A stretch of 29,441 bases of DNA from JAICWP01 sp035252015 (GTDB lineage: Bacteria > Acidobacteriota > Terriglobia > Terriglobales > Acidobacteriaceae). Of this stretch, positions 1 through 8,047 are shown one piece after another. Numbering within the stretch: position 1 is the stretch's first letter; every line of letters begins with the position of its first letter. Under the pieces are notes generated by a model. It was not told the DNA's origin and searched no databases. It was given only the letters and a program-made list of their open reading frames with translations. Where the stretch lies: positions 1-29,441 of the forward strand of contig DATFDP010000089.1 of assembly GCA_035252015.1 (NCBI GenBank), read 5' to 3'. A program made the position numbers and the translations under genes.

Positions 1-1470
1 CTGGTCTACGCGTTCAATCACGATGAAGCGGAGCACTCTTTTCAGCATGCCGCCGAGCTCGATCCCACCATGGCGATGGCGTATTGGGGCATTGCGGAAG
101 CTGTGGGTCCCAACTACAACGATCCCGGCAACGAACCGCGCCGCATGCAGGCTTATGAGGCCATCCAGAAGGCCAAGCAGCTCTCGGCGAACGGTCCCGC
201 CCATGAGCGCGGCTACATTGACGCGCTGGCCCAGCGCTACTCCAATGACCCGCATGCGGATTTGCGGCAGCTGGCCGTCAATTACGCCAATGCCATGCGC
301 GATGTGGCCAAAAAGTACCCTGACGATCTGGATGCCTCTGTGCTTTTCGCAGAATCGCTCATGAACCTGCATCCCTGGGGACTGTGGAAGGCCGACGGCA
401 GCCCGGAGGAGAACACGCCGGAAATTGTGAGCGTACTGGAATCGGTGCTACGGCGCGACCCCAATCACCTGGGCGCGGTGCACTACTACATTCACGCGGT
501 GGAAGCTTCGCAAAATCCTGACCGCGCACTGTCCGAGGCGAACCGGCTGGCGGCGCTGGCGCCCTCTGCCGGACACATAGTGCACATGCCGGCGCACGTG
601 TACATCCGCACCGGCTACTACGAGGATGCCATTCAGACCAATGAAAAAGCGGCCGCCGCCGATCGCGCCTATCTGCAAAGCAGCGGAGCGCAGGGCATTT
701 ACCCCATGATGTATTACAGCCACAACCTGCACTTTATCGCCATTTCAGCCGGCATGACGGGGCAGTATGAGGAGGCAAAGAAGGCGGCTGACCAGCTCGC
801 CGACAACGTCCGTCCGCACGTGAAGGAAGTTCCGCCGCTGGAGGCGTTCCTGGCCATTCCCATTGCCGTGCAGGTGCGCTTTCATCGTTGGGCAAGTATT
901 CTGCAGATGCCGCAACCCGACGCATCGATGAAGACGGTGACCAGCTTCTGGCATTTCGCGCGCGGCCTGGCTTTTGCCAACACGGGCAAGCTGCAGGAAG
1001 CGGAAACGGAGCACAAGACACTGGCCGAGATTGAAGCGGCAACACCCGCGGACGCAATCTTCTCCATGCCCTTCAACAACAAGAGCCGCAGCATTCTGCG
1101 TATTGCGGACGACGTGCTGGCGGCGCGCATTGCTTGTGCCAAGAAGGACAATGCGAGCGAGGTACGCCTGCTGCAGGATGCGGTTGCCACTCAGGATGCG
1201 CTCAACTACGGTGAGCCACCGGACTGGTTCTACCCTGTACGCGAGTCCCTGGGAGCGGCCCTCCTGGAAGGCGGGCAAGAGCAGGCAGCGGAGAAGGTTT
1301 TTCGCGCCGACCTGGAGCAGAATCCGCGGAATCCGCGCTCGCTGTTCGGTCTGCTGACCTCGCTGAAATCGCAGGGTCGTACTTACGACGCGGATATGGT
1401 GCAGCGTCAGTTCCAGGAAGCGTGGAAGCACGCTGACATGAAGCTCACGCTGGCGGAATTGGGGACGTAA
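1..1470 (+). CDS. TPR-repeat protein, 5'-truncated by the window edge
   Basis: The reading frame is open from base 1, so the true start lies outside the window; the first internal ATG is at 70. The visible 489 residues begin LVYAFNHDEAEHSF and continue with DPTMAMAYWGIAEAVGPNYN, a pattern typical of a family of bacterial TPR proteins in which helical repeats tally parent and child units. Further repeat-like helix pairs run to the end, for example around 1260-1400, where alanine, leucine and glutamate dominate. No catalytic motif is visible and no specific reaction can be named; the N-terminus that would show a signal peptide is missing. TPR arrays usually mediate protein-protein contacts. The gene is followed by 236 bases without a gene before ligA and has no visible terminator hairpin with a T-run. 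Confidence 0.8.
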   Translation: MVYAFNHDEAEHSFQHAAELDPTMAMAYWGIAEAVGPNYNDPGNEPRRMQAYEAIQKAKQLSANGPAHERGYIDALAQRYSNDPHADLRQLAVNYANAMRDVAKKYPDDLDASVLFAESLMNLHPWGLWKADGSPEENTPEIVSVLESVLRRDPNHLGAVHYYIHAVEASQNPDRALSEANRLAALAPSAGHIVHMPAHVYIRTGYYEDAIQTNEKAAAADRAYLQSSGAQGIYPMMYYSHNLHFIAISAGMTGQYEEAKKAADQLADNVRPHVKEVPPLEAFLAIPIAVQVRFHRWASILQMPQPDASMKTVTSFWHFARGLAFANTGKLQEAETEHKTLAEIEAATPADAIFSMPFNNKSRSILRIADDVLAARIACAKKDNASEVRLLQDAVATQDALNYGEPPDWFYPVRESLGAALLEGGQEQAAEKVFRADLEQNPRNPRSLFGLLTSLKSQGRTYDADMVQRQFQEAWKHADMKLTLAELGT

Positions 1471-1692
1471 CACACCTGTTCTCTGGGAATATCATCCTGA
1501 GAACCGGCCGATTCGCGTACGGAACAGCCTGTGGCGCCGAAGCACCTCGCGTCTGATCGGCTGCCGAAACGCAAGGTCCCTCGATTTCGCATAGCCATTC
1601 TCTCGCGAAGCGCCATGCTGCGCTCGGACGACAGGAAAAGGAAGAGCAGACAAAACAGATCAAGCGCCGGCGGGCAAGTTCACCTCACCCAC

Positions 1693-1698
1693 TATAAT
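1693..1698 (+). promoter_or_regulatory. Perfect -10 element (TATAAT) immediately upstream of ligA
   Basis: TATAAT lies with only eight bases between it and the ligA ATG at 1707. No convincing -35 box is present 16-18 bases upstream. If this is a functional sigma-70 -10 box, transcription would begin at about 1704-1707, giving a leaderless or nearly leaderless mRNA. The rest of the 1471-1692 spacer shows no repeat, RNA or terminator that I can support. Confidence 0.5.
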
Positions 1699-1706
1699 TT
1701 TCAGTG

Positions 1707-3755
1707 ATGGCTACAGCTGCCGAGAAGGACCTAAGCCGCCGCGTCGAGGAACTGCGCGAACAGATCCGCTACCATGAGCACCGGTATTACGTGCTCGACG
1801 ACCCCGAACTGAGCGACGCGGATTTTGACCGCCTCATGCAGCAGCTGAAAAAGCTGGAGGCGGCGCACCCCGAGCTGACCACCCCCGATTCGCCTACCCA
1901 GCGCGTGGGCGGCAAGCCGCGCGAAGGCTTCGTCAAGGTACTGCACTCCACGCCCATGCTCTCGCTGGACAACGCCTACAACGAGCAGGAACTGCGTGAT
2001 TGGGAGCGGCGGGTGCACGAACTCAGCGGCCGCAACACGGTGGACTATGTCTGCGAGTTGAAACTGGACGGGCTCTCCATGGCGTTGCGCTACGCCCCAA
2101 ATCAGCAGGACCATGGCAGCTCGCGGCTGGTGCAGGGACTGACGCGCGGTGACGGCTCCATCGGCGAAGAAGTCACAGCCAACGTGAAGACCATCCGCTC
2201 GGTGCCGCTGTTCATTCTCGCGGCTACGCTCAAGAAGGCCGGCCTGCCGGCAGAGTTCGAAGTGCGCGGCGAAGTGATCATGCCCACAAAGTCTTTTGAG
2301 CGCATGAATGAGGAGCGAGAGCGGCTGGGCCTTTCGAAATTCGCCAATCCGCGCAATGCCGGGGCGGGCGCCGTACGCGTACTCGATCCCAACATCACCG
2401 CCCAGCGGCGACTCGATTTTTACGCCTACTTCCTGCTGAAAGACGGTCGCGCCTTTATGCCCCGCCAGTCGGAGGCTCTGGAAGCCCTGCAGATCGCCGG
2501 TTTCAAGGTGAATCCCAACTGGCGGCGGGCGCAGAATGGGGAGGAAGTCTGGAAATTCATCAACAGTTGGGAGCCCAAACGCGACACTCTACCGTACGAG
2601 ATTGATGGCGTGGTGGTAAAGGTGGACGAAACCCGCCTGCAGCGCGAGTTGGGCTACACCGGGAAGGCGCCACGCTGGGCGATTGCTTACAAGTACGCGG
2701 CCCGTTCCGAAATCACAAAGATTGAAGACATTCGCGTGCAGGTGGGCCGCACCGGTAAGCTCACGCCCGTGGCCTGGCTGCAGCCGGTGGCCATCGGCGG
2801 TACTACCGTGACGCGCGCCACCCTGCACAACGCCGACGAAATTGAGCGACTGGGTGTCAAAATTGCTGATTGGGTGGAGGTGGAGCGCGGCGGCGATGTG
2901 ATCCCCAAGGTCACGCGCGTGCTCGATGACAAAGACCACCCGCGTGGCCACCAGCAGTTCCATATGCCCGAGCGCTGCCCGGAATGCGGCGGCCACGTGG
3001 TGCGCGTGGAGGGCGAGGCCGACCATCGCTGCGTCAATGCCAACTGTCCGGCCAAACTGCGCGAGACCATCCTGCATTTCGCCTCGCGCGGGGTGATGAA
3101 CATCGAAGGTATGGGCGATGCCCTGGTCAACCAACTCACCGATCGCGGACTGGTCAAGAGCGTGGCCGACATCTATCAGCTCAGCAAGCAGGACTTGCTG
3201 GGTCTGGAACGCATGGGCGACAAATCGGCGCAGAACGTGCTCGACGAAATCGAGAACTCCCGCAAGCTGCCGCTGGAGCGGGTGATCTATGGTTTGGGTA
3301 TCCGCTTTGTGGGCGAGCGCACGGCCGAATTCCTGGCCCAGCACTTCGGCTCGCTCGATGCGCTCATGCAGGCGAGCGTTGAGGAACTGCAGGAGGTTAA
3401 TGAAGTTGGCCCGCGTGTGGGGCAGAGCATCTACGAGTTCTTCCAGGAGCCCAAGAACCGCGAACTGGTGGAACGTCTGCGCAAGGCAGGCCTGACCTTC
3501 ACCGGCAAGAAGCGGGAACGGGGCACTAAGCTGTCGGGTAAAACCTTTGTTTTGACCGGCACGCTCGCCAACCTCAGCCGCGACGAAGCCAAGAAGATGA
3601 TCGAAGACGCCGGCGGAAAGGTGACCGGATCGGTCAGCAAGAAGACCGACTACGTGGTGGCCGGCGCCGACCCCGGCTCCAAGCTCGACAAGGCGCGGGA
3701 GCTGGGCGTGAACGTAATCGGCGAAGAAGACTTGCTGCAGCTAGTACGCCGGTGA
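1707..3755 (+). CDS. ligA: NAD-dependent DNA ligase LigA
   Basis: LigA seals single-strand nicks in duplex DNA using NAD+, joining Okazaki fragments and completing repair in the cytoplasm. The protein has the complete family architecture: an N-terminal Ia helical domain (HEHRYYVLDDPELSDADFD), the adenylation domain with nucleophilic lysine in CELKLDGLSMAL at about residue 119, an OB fold, a four-cysteine zinc finger (CPEC and CVNANC, residues about 424-449), helix-hairpin-helix repeats and a C-terminal BRCT domain (about 606-682). Length 682 residues is normal. ATG 1707 is taken as start; an in-frame GTG at 1704 directly precedes it. No Shine-Dalgarno is seen, which fits the very close TATAAT. 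The gene stands alone, with a palindromic repeat after its stop. Confidence 0.98.
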   Translation: MATAAEKDLSRRVEELREQIRYHEHRYYVLDDPELSDADFDRLMQQLKKLEAAHPELTTPDSPTQRVGGKPREGFVKVLHSTPMLSLDNAYNEQELRDWERRVHELSGRNTVDYVCELKLDGLSMALRYAPNQQDHGSSRLVQGLTRGDGSIGEEVTANVKTIRSVPLFILAATLKKAGLPAEFEVRGEVIMPTKSFERMNEERERLGLSKFANPRNAGAGAVRVLDPNITAQRRLDFYAYFLLKDGRAFMPRQSEALEALQIAGFKVNPNWRRAQNGEEVWKFINSWEPKRDTLPYEIDGVVVKVDETRLQRELGYTGKAPRWAIAYKYAARSEITKIEDIRVQVGRTGKLTPVAWLQPVAIGGTTVTRATLHNADEIERLGVKIADWVEVERGGDVIPKVTRVLDDKDHPRGHQQFHMPERCPECGGHVVRVEGEADHRCVNANCPAKLRETILHFASRGVMNIEGMGDALVNQLTDRGLVKSVADIYQLSKQDLLGLERMGDKSAQNVLDEIENSRKLPLERVIYGLGIRFVGERTAEFLAQHFGSLDALMQASVEELQEVNEVGPRVGQSIYEFFQEPKNRELVERLRKAGLTFTGKKRERGTKLSGKTFVLTGTLANLSRDEAKKMIEDAGGKVTGSVSKKTDYVVAGADPGSKLDKARELGVNVIGEEDLLQLVRR

Positions 3756-3764
3756 ACTTCCCGG

Positions 3765-3793
3765 ACGCAGATAAACGCGGATTAACGCCGAAG
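3765..3793. repeat. Degenerate intergenic repeat, 'TTAATCCGCG' family
   Basis: This stretch, read on the minus strand, contains TTAATCCGCGTTTATCTGCG and resembles the sequence at 9258-9283 (TTAATCCGTGTAAATCCGCG). It lies ten bases after the ligA stop codon. Coding potential is absent. The similarity of two unlinked noncoding stretches, both beside gene ends, supports a dispersed repeat family. Confidence 0.55.
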
Positions 3794-3890
3794 GTAGCGC
3801 CGCCGTCCCGGCGGCTGTGGATGCGGGCGTCTCGCCCTCATCGGCGAGGGCGGGACGCCCTCGCGACAGTCGGCCAGAGGCCGGCGCTAC
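3794..3890. repeat. REP-like composite palindrome, copy 1
   Basis: Perfect 9-base outer arms GTAGCGCCG (3794-3802) and CGGCGCTAC (3882-3890) enclose a long inner hairpin, 3825-3839 pairing with 3846-3860 at 14 of 15 positions around a six-base loop. Read on the minus strand it shares GTAGCGCCGGC, then CTGTCGCGAGGGC, then GCCCTC with a second copy at 19191-19254. It fills the gap between ligA and the stop codon of the convergent PRC-barrel gene. It has no T-run typical of an intrinsic terminator, but could still block or process transcripts from both sides. Confidence 0.8.
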
Positions 3891-3900
3891 CTCAGACAAG

Positions 3901-4599
3901 TTATGCCACGTCGCGTTTCTTCTCTGGTGCGGGCGCGCATTGCGGGCAACTGGCCTGAATGTCTACCCGGTTGCGCCGCAGGTGCTCCCGAAAGGCCGAC
4001 CAGCGCGAGCTGAGAGGATCTTCGCTGTAAGCCGCGTTCTGCGCGCGGTCAATGGTCCCGCTGGGATGTTCGGTCAGCTTGCCGCCGCCCGGCATGGGGG
4101 AAGTGAATTTGTCGTGAATGGGCTCCGGGTAAAGCTCGGCCGCAGTCAATTCGCGATCGCGGGCAGGCGGCGTGGAGGTCTGCGCGCCGGCAGTTTCCGC
4201 CGGTGTCACATTCCGATCCGAGCCGTGATGATGTTGCACCGGGCTATCATGCCAGCCGTTGTCATACGCATCCTGAAAACCCTTCCATTCCTCATCTGAT
4301 TCCAGGTGCTTCTCATCGTAGGCGGGGAACTCCTTGATCTGTTGTTTGGTCACGCCTACGACGAAGTTGCCGGGATTCTTGGCGTAGGGAAAAATGCGGT
4401 CGGCCGGGACCAGAAACTTGTGGCTTTTGAGCCAGCCGCCGCTGTCCACCACGGCGTACTTAACTTCACCGGTGCTGTGGTCGAGGATAACGTCGTCCAG
4501 CTTGCCGATCTTCTCGTCTTCCAGGCCGTAAACGGTGGTGCCGCGTACATCCGCGGCGATGGGTAACTTGAAACTGCTCAGAGTGCCATAGTGCGCCAT
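3901..4599 (-). CDS. PRC-barrel domain protein
   Basis: The 232-residue protein has an N-terminal PRC-barrel domain (residues about 10-85), shown by DVRGTTVYGLEDEKIGKLDD, then VKYAVVDSGGWLKSHKFLVP, the beta-rich pattern of this family. PRC barrels occur in RimM and photosynthetic reaction-centre H subunits; stand-alone soil versions are often stress-linked, but the exact role is unknown. The middle and C-terminus (about 100-232) are polar and probably disordered, ending in a lone CPQC motif and a basic tail. The start at 4599 is chosen because AAGGAGGAG stands eight bases upstream, a strong ribosome binding site; the open frame extends upstream to 4677 without such support. No signal peptide is evident. 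It is divergent from moeA and has no co-directional neighbour. Confidence 0.85.
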   Translation of the reverse strand: MAHYGTLSSFKLPIAADVRGTTVYGLEDEKIGKLDDVILDHSTGEVKYAVVDSGGWLKSHKFLVPADRIFPYAKNPGNFVVGVTKQQIKEFPAYDEKHLESDEEWKGFQDAYDNGWHDSPVQHHHGSDRNVTPAETAGAQTSTPPARDRELTAAELYPEPIHDKFTSPMPGGGKLTEHPSGTIDRAQNAAYSEDPLSSRWSAFREHLRRNRVDIQASCPQCAPAPEKKRDVA

Positions 4600-4706
4600 G
4601 AATGTTTCTCCTCCTTGGTCTGCTCCCATGCTTAAGATGCGGTGCGGGACCGCGGTGTAAGCCAGCAGTGAACTCAACCTTGTGGACGCCAGGTACCGGA
4701 AGCTGA

Positions 4707-4727
4707 CTTTCCGATATCATCGGAAGG
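4707..4727 (+). promoter_or_regulatory. Hairpin that could mask the moeA ribosome binding site
   Basis: TTCCGAT (4709-4715) and ATCGGAA (4719-4725) are perfect inverted arms around the loop ATC. In RNA the stem extends by a U-G pair and a C-G pair to nine pairs (4707-4715 with 4719-4727). The right arm contains GGAAGG, which is the Shine-Dalgarno sequence one base before the ATG at 4729. The stem would therefore occlude ribosome binding if formed. It could alternatively be a DNA operator dyad. Confidence 0.5.
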
Positions 4728-4728
4728 C

Positions 4729-5961
4729 ATGAGCGAAACCGCAGCCACGGTGCTGCCCTTCGAGGGAGCTCGCGCTCGGGTGGAGAAATACGCCAACAGC
4801 GTGTCGCCAACTGAGCCGAAGCCAGTGGACCTGGCGCACGCGGCCGGAAGGGTACTGGCCGAGGCGCTGGTCGCCGACCGCGATTTTCCGCCCTTTCCAC
4901 GCTCAGCGCGCGATGGCTACGCGGTACGCGCTGCCGACATTGCCCACGTTCCGGTCAAACTGAAGATAATCGGCGAGAGCAAAGCCGGCGCGGCGCCTGC
5001 AGAAGCGCCCGCGCAATTGCGCAGCGGGGAAGCCGTCTTAATCATGACGGGCGCGCCTGCCCCCGAAAGGGCTGACGCCGTGGTCATGGTGGAATACACT
5101 TCGCGCGACGGCACGGTGGTTGAAATCCAGAAGAGCGCCGCAGCCGGAGAAAACATCGTGCCCCGAGGCAGCGAGGGCCGCGCCGGAAACGTGCTGCTGC
5201 AGCGTGGCGATCGCCTGGATGCCGCAGGAGTTGCTGTGGCGGCTTCGGTGGGCAAAGCCAGCCTGCTGGTACATGCGCTGCCCCACGTGGCCATTCTGGC
5301 TACGGGCGACGAGATTGTGGACGTCGCCGCCGCGCCCGGCCCCAACCAGATTCGCAATTCCAACAGCTACTCCATTGCCGCCCAGGTGCGCGCCGCCGGC
5401 GGGCTGCCGGTGCTGCTGCCCATCGCGCCGGATGAGCCGGAGCAACTGCGGCGCTTGATCGAACAGGGATTGCAATCTGACCTGTTGCTGCTGGCTGGCG
5501 GTGTCTCCATGGGCAAGTACGACCTGGTAGAGCAAGTCCTGGGCGAACTGGGCGCGGAATTCTTCTTTTCCGGAGCGCTCATCCAGCCGGGGCGGCCGGT
5601 GGTGTTTGGGCGCACGCGAGAAAAATACTTCTTTGGCCTGCCGGGCAATCCTGTTTCCACCATGGTGACCTTCGAGCTCTTTGCCCGGCCCATGCTGGAA
5701 GCGCTGGGCGGCGCCAAGCCGCGGCCATTGGCATTCTTCCCCGTGCGCTTGAAGAGCGAAATCAAGGTCCGAACCGGGCTGACCCGCTTTCTTCCCGGCC
5801 TCCTCACCGGCCAATTTGGCTATTTGGAAGTTGAGCTGGCGCGCTGGCAAGGCTCAGGCGACATCGCCGGCGCCGCGCGCGCGAATTGCTATGTGGTAGT
5901 CCCGCCCGACCGCGAGCGCATAGCTGCCGGGGAGACGGTGGCGGTGTGGACGAAAGCTTAA
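4729..5961 (+). CDS. moeA: Molybdopterin molybdotransferase MoeA
   Basis: MoeA inserts molybdenum from molybdate into adenylylated molybdopterin, the last step of basic molybdenum-cofactor synthesis in the cytoplasm. The 410-residue protein matches the usual length. Family signatures are PFPRSARDGYAV near residue 50-65, the MPT-binding region LATGDEIVD around 190, PNQIRNSNSYS around 205, the GGVSMGKYD loop around 257-266 and the GLPGNPVSTMVTFELF motif around 303-318, followed by the C-terminal domain IV beta barrel. Start ATG 4729 is preceded by GGAAGG, which lies within a hairpin. It heads a plus-strand cluster with moaC, a response regulator and a mogA-like gene, 190 bases upstream of the favoured moaC start at 6152. 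Confidence 0.97.
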   Translation: MSETAATVLPFEGARARVEKYANSVSPTEPKPVDLAHAAGRVLAEALVADRDFPPFPRSARDGYAVRAADIAHVPVKLKIIGESKAGAAPAEAPAQLRSGEAVLIMTGAPAPERADAVVMVEYTSRDGTVVEIQKSAAAGENIVPRGSEGRAGNVLLQRGDRLDAAGVAVAASVGKASLLVHALPHVAILATGDEIVDVAAAPGPNQIRNSNSYSIAAQVRAAGGLPVLLPIAPDEPEQLRRLIEQGLQSDLLLLAGGVSMGKYDLVEQVLGELGAEFFFSGALIQPGRPVVFGRTREKYFFGLPGNPVSTMVTFELFARPMLEALGGAKPRPLAFFPVRLKSEIKVRTGLTRFLPGLLTGQFGYLEVELARWQGSGDIAGAARANCYVVVPPDRERIAAGETVAVWTKA

Positions 5962-6002
5962 CCTGAGCGCTGGAGGACTCACGTTGTACCACTTACTGAT
6001 GC

Positions 6003-6018
6003 GTTGATAAACATCAAC
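6003..6018. promoter_or_regulatory. Perfect inverted repeat GTTGAT-N4-ATCAAC upstream of moaC
   Basis: Six-base arms GTTGAT and ATCAAC flank AAAC in the moeA-moaC spacer. CATAAT, a possible -10 box, follows at 6021-6026, so a protein bound to the dyad would overlap a promoter there. No matching -35 was found. The element could be an operator or a small RNA hairpin; the evidence is only the symmetry and position. Confidence 0.3.
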
Positions 6019-6151
6019 TTGCATAATAGAGACGTTCACACTCTTTTACCATGGGGCACCCGCCAGCTGACTTCAGAACGTACCAAGCCACGCAAGCAAG
6101 CAGCGCACTCACAAGTGTCACCCCTGCTGTAACATGGGGCGTAGCCTGCAC

Positions 6152-6634
6152 ATGGCCAAGAAGCTCTCCCATTACGATTCAGCAGACAAAGCGCGCATGG
6201 TGGATGTCAGCGCCAAGCCGGCCACCAAGCGCGAAGCTGAGGCCCGCGCCTTTGTGGCCATGTCGCCGCAGGTGCTTGATGCACTGCCGCGCAATCCCAA
6301 AGGCGATCCCCTGGAAGTAGCTCGTTTGGCGGGAATTATGGCCGCCAAGCGCACCGCCGAACTCATTCCCCTGTGCCACCCCGTACCCCTGTCGCACATT
6401 GATGTGCAGGTACGGCTATGCGAGAATGGCGTCGCTATTAGCTCCCAAGTAACTACCACCGCCCTCACCGGAGTGGAAATGGAAGCGCTGGTGGCCGCCA
6501 GCATCGCCGCCCTGACGGTCTACGATATGTGCAAGGCCCTGGATAAGGGCATTGAGGTGCGGGAAGTGGTTCTGCAACGTAAGTCGGGCGGCAAGAGCGG
6601 CGAGTACAGGCGCGCGCGCAGGAATTCAGGCTGA
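6152..6634 (+). CDS. moaC: Cyclic pyranopterin monophosphate synthase MoaC
   Basis: MoaC converts the 3',8-cyclo-GTP product of MoaA into cyclic pyranopterin monophosphate, the first molybdopterin-pathway intermediate. The protein carries the core motifs MVDVSAK, LIPLCHP (catalytic-region histidine 76), GVEMEAL and TVYDMCKALDKG, in which D125 and K128 correspond to the known active-site aspartate and lysine. The start at ATG 6152 (MAKKLSHYDS, 160 residues) is favoured because family members begin just before the LTHxDxxGxAxMVDVS segment; an upstream in-frame ATG at 6134 would add six residues, and neither has a clear ribosome binding site. The stop at 6632-6634 is one base from the start of the response regulator, so the two are translationally linked. 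Confidence 0.97.
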   Translation: MAKKLSHYDSADKARMVDVSAKPATKREAEARAFVAMSPQVLDALPRNPKGDPLEVARLAGIMAAKRTAELIPLCHPVPLSHIDVQVRLCENGVAISSQVTTTALTGVEMEALVAASIAALTVYDMCKALDKGIEVREVVLQRKSGGKSGEYRRARRNSG

Positions 6635-6635
6635 G

Positions 6636-7382
6636 ATGCCCGCCAACGTCAAAGTGCTGCTGGTGGACGACAATCCCATGGTGCTGGGGATGCTGCACCA
6701 GGCTCTGTCTCCCCTGGCCACGATCAGCACTGCCACGGACGGTGCTGACGCGCTGCTCAAGGCTGTAGACGACCCGCCCGACCTGCTTATCAGCGACTAC
6801 CAGATGCCCGGCATGGACGGGCGCCAGCTGGTGGAAAAGCTGAAAAGTCGCCCTGCCACCGCCTCCACCGCCGTCATCCTGCTGGCCAGCAAATCCGACA
6901 TCGCGGACAAGCTCAGCATGCAGGAGCCGGTGGACGACATGCTGGAGAAGCCCTTCTTTATCAAGGAAGCCACTACCCGCATCAAACGTGTAATTGACAA
7001 GATCGCGCTGGAGAAGATGGCCAAAGAAGCGCCCGGAGGCAAGACCTTGCGTGGCAGCCTGGCGCAGATGAACGTTATTGACCTGGTGCAGTCGCTGGAA
7101 ATGGGCCGCAAGAGCTGCTCTCTCATCATCACCCACCAAAACGACCGCTGCGAGCTGTTCTTCGTGGAAGGCCAGATCAAGCATGCTGCTTACGGCAGCC
7201 TGGCTGGAGACGCGGCGGTTTACAAAGTGCTTTCCTGGACGGAGGGTAACTTCCAGATTGATTTCGAGGGCCGCAGCAACGTCAAGAGCACCACGCTCTC
7301 CACTCAAGGGCTGCTCATGGAAGGACTGCGCCTGCTCGACGAAGCCAACCGGGGCGCGGAAGACAATGTCCTCGACCGCTGA
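6636..7382 (+). CDS. Response regulator: receiver domain plus DUF4388
   Basis: The 248-residue protein has an N-terminal CheY-like receiver domain (residues 5-120). D11 and D12 form the acidic pocket, D54 in LLISDYQMPG is the phosphoacceptor and K105 in LEKPF is the conserved lysine. The C-terminal part (about 130-238) reads GSLAQMNVIDLVQSLEMGRK, then ELFFVEGQIKHA and KVLSWTEGNFQI, the pattern of DUF4388 (PATAN-like), a domain common in deltaproteobacterial and acidobacterial signalling proteins and thought to mediate protein contacts. There is no DNA-binding domain and no adjacent histidine kinase. ATG 6636 is one base after the moaC stop and the end overlaps the mogA-like gene by 17 bases, so it is an integral member of the molybdenum-cofactor operon. 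Confidence 0.93.
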   Translation: MPANVKVLLVDDNPMVLGMLHQALSPLATISTATDGADALLKAVDDPPDLLISDYQMPGMDGRQLVEKLKSRPATASTAVILLASKSDIADKLSMQEPVDDMLEKPFFIKEATTRIKRVIDKIALEKMAKEAPGGKTLRGSLAQMNVIDLVQSLEMGRKSCSLIITHQNDRCELFFVEGQIKHAAYGSLAGDAAVYKVLSWTEGNFQIDFEGRSNVKSTTLSTQGLLMEGLRLLDEANRGAEDNVLDR

Positions 7383-7887
7383 GCCGGGCGCGCGCAGCGC
7401 AGCCGTGCTTACCGTAAGCGACTCCGTAGTGGCCGGCTCGCGCCAGGATGGCTCCGGGCCGGCTGTAGCCGAAGCACTGGAAAAAGCCGGCTACCAGGTG
7501 GTAGCGCGCGAAACGGTTCCCGACGAACGCAATCACATTGAAAACGCGCTGGTGCGCCTGTGCGAGCAGGCCAGACTGGTGGTGACTACCGGCGGCACCG
7601 GCGTAGCCACGCGAGACGTAACACCGGAAGCGACACTTTCGGTGTGCGACCGCGAGGTGCCTGGCATCGGCCAGCGCATGCGCGCCGAAGGAACGAAGAA
7701 AACGCCACTGGCCGCGCTCAGCCGCGCCGTCTGTGGCACTCGCGGCGCTTGCCTTGTGCTCAATCTGCCCGGCAGTCCCCGGGGAGCCACCGAATCACTG
7801 GCCGCCGTGATTGATGTTCTTCCTCACGCTCTGGACCTTCTGGCGGGCAAGACGGCGCACAGCGAACCCAGCCAGGACAGGTCTTAA
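7366..7887 (+). CDS. MogA/MoaB family molybdopterin adenylyltransferase
   Basis: Members of this family adenylylate molybdopterin with ATP, producing the MPT-AMP that MoeA then uses for metal insertion. The 173-residue protein shows AAVLTVSDS near the N-terminus and the signature VVTTGGTGVATRDVTPEA around residues 68-85, then PGSPRGATESLAAV at the C-terminal side. ATG 7366 lies inside the end of the response-regulator gene and is preceded by GGAAG at 7358-7362, supporting translational coupling. MogA and MoaB cannot be separated confidently by sequence inspection, so no symbol is given. The C-terminal tail (HSEPSQDRS) is polar. This is the last gene of the cluster; the next 227 bases contain no recognised gene. 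Confidence 0.92.
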   Translation: MSSTAEPGARSAAVLTVSDSVVAGSRQDGSGPAVAEALEKAGYQVVARETVPDERNHIENALVRLCEQARLVVTTGGTGVATRDVTPEATLSVCDREVPGIGQRMRAEGTKKTPLAALSRAVCGTRGACLVLNLPGSPRGATESLAAVIDVLPHALDLLAGKTAHSEPSQDRS

Positions 7888-7985
7888 CAGGGGTAAAATT
7901 TCTGGCAACCGGCCCCGGCAGCGCATCATCACTTGGCTGCGTAGGAGATTCAGCGACAAGCAGAGGGATTGAGGAGGTTGGCCGC

Positions 7986-8024
7986 ATGCGCCGTTCTGGC
8001 GCGCCGGGCGCCCGAAGTTACTGA
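7986..8024 (+). other. Possible 12-codon leader ORF
   Basis: ATG 7986 opens a 12-residue arginine-rich peptide (MRRSGAPGARSY) that ends at TGA 8024. GAGGAGG at 7971-7977 is a near-ideal ribosome binding site eight bases upstream, unusually strong for this window. A small hairpin follows directly (GGGGC 8025-8029 with GCCCC 8036-8040). It may be a leader peptide or chance. Confidence 0.2.
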
Positions 8025-8047
8025 GGGGCAAACCGGCCCCACCGGGC

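Noticed and set aside
3794..3890. CRISPR array
   Set aside because: The repeats are palindromic, nested and not regularly spaced; no direct repeats with unique spacers are present anywhere in the window.
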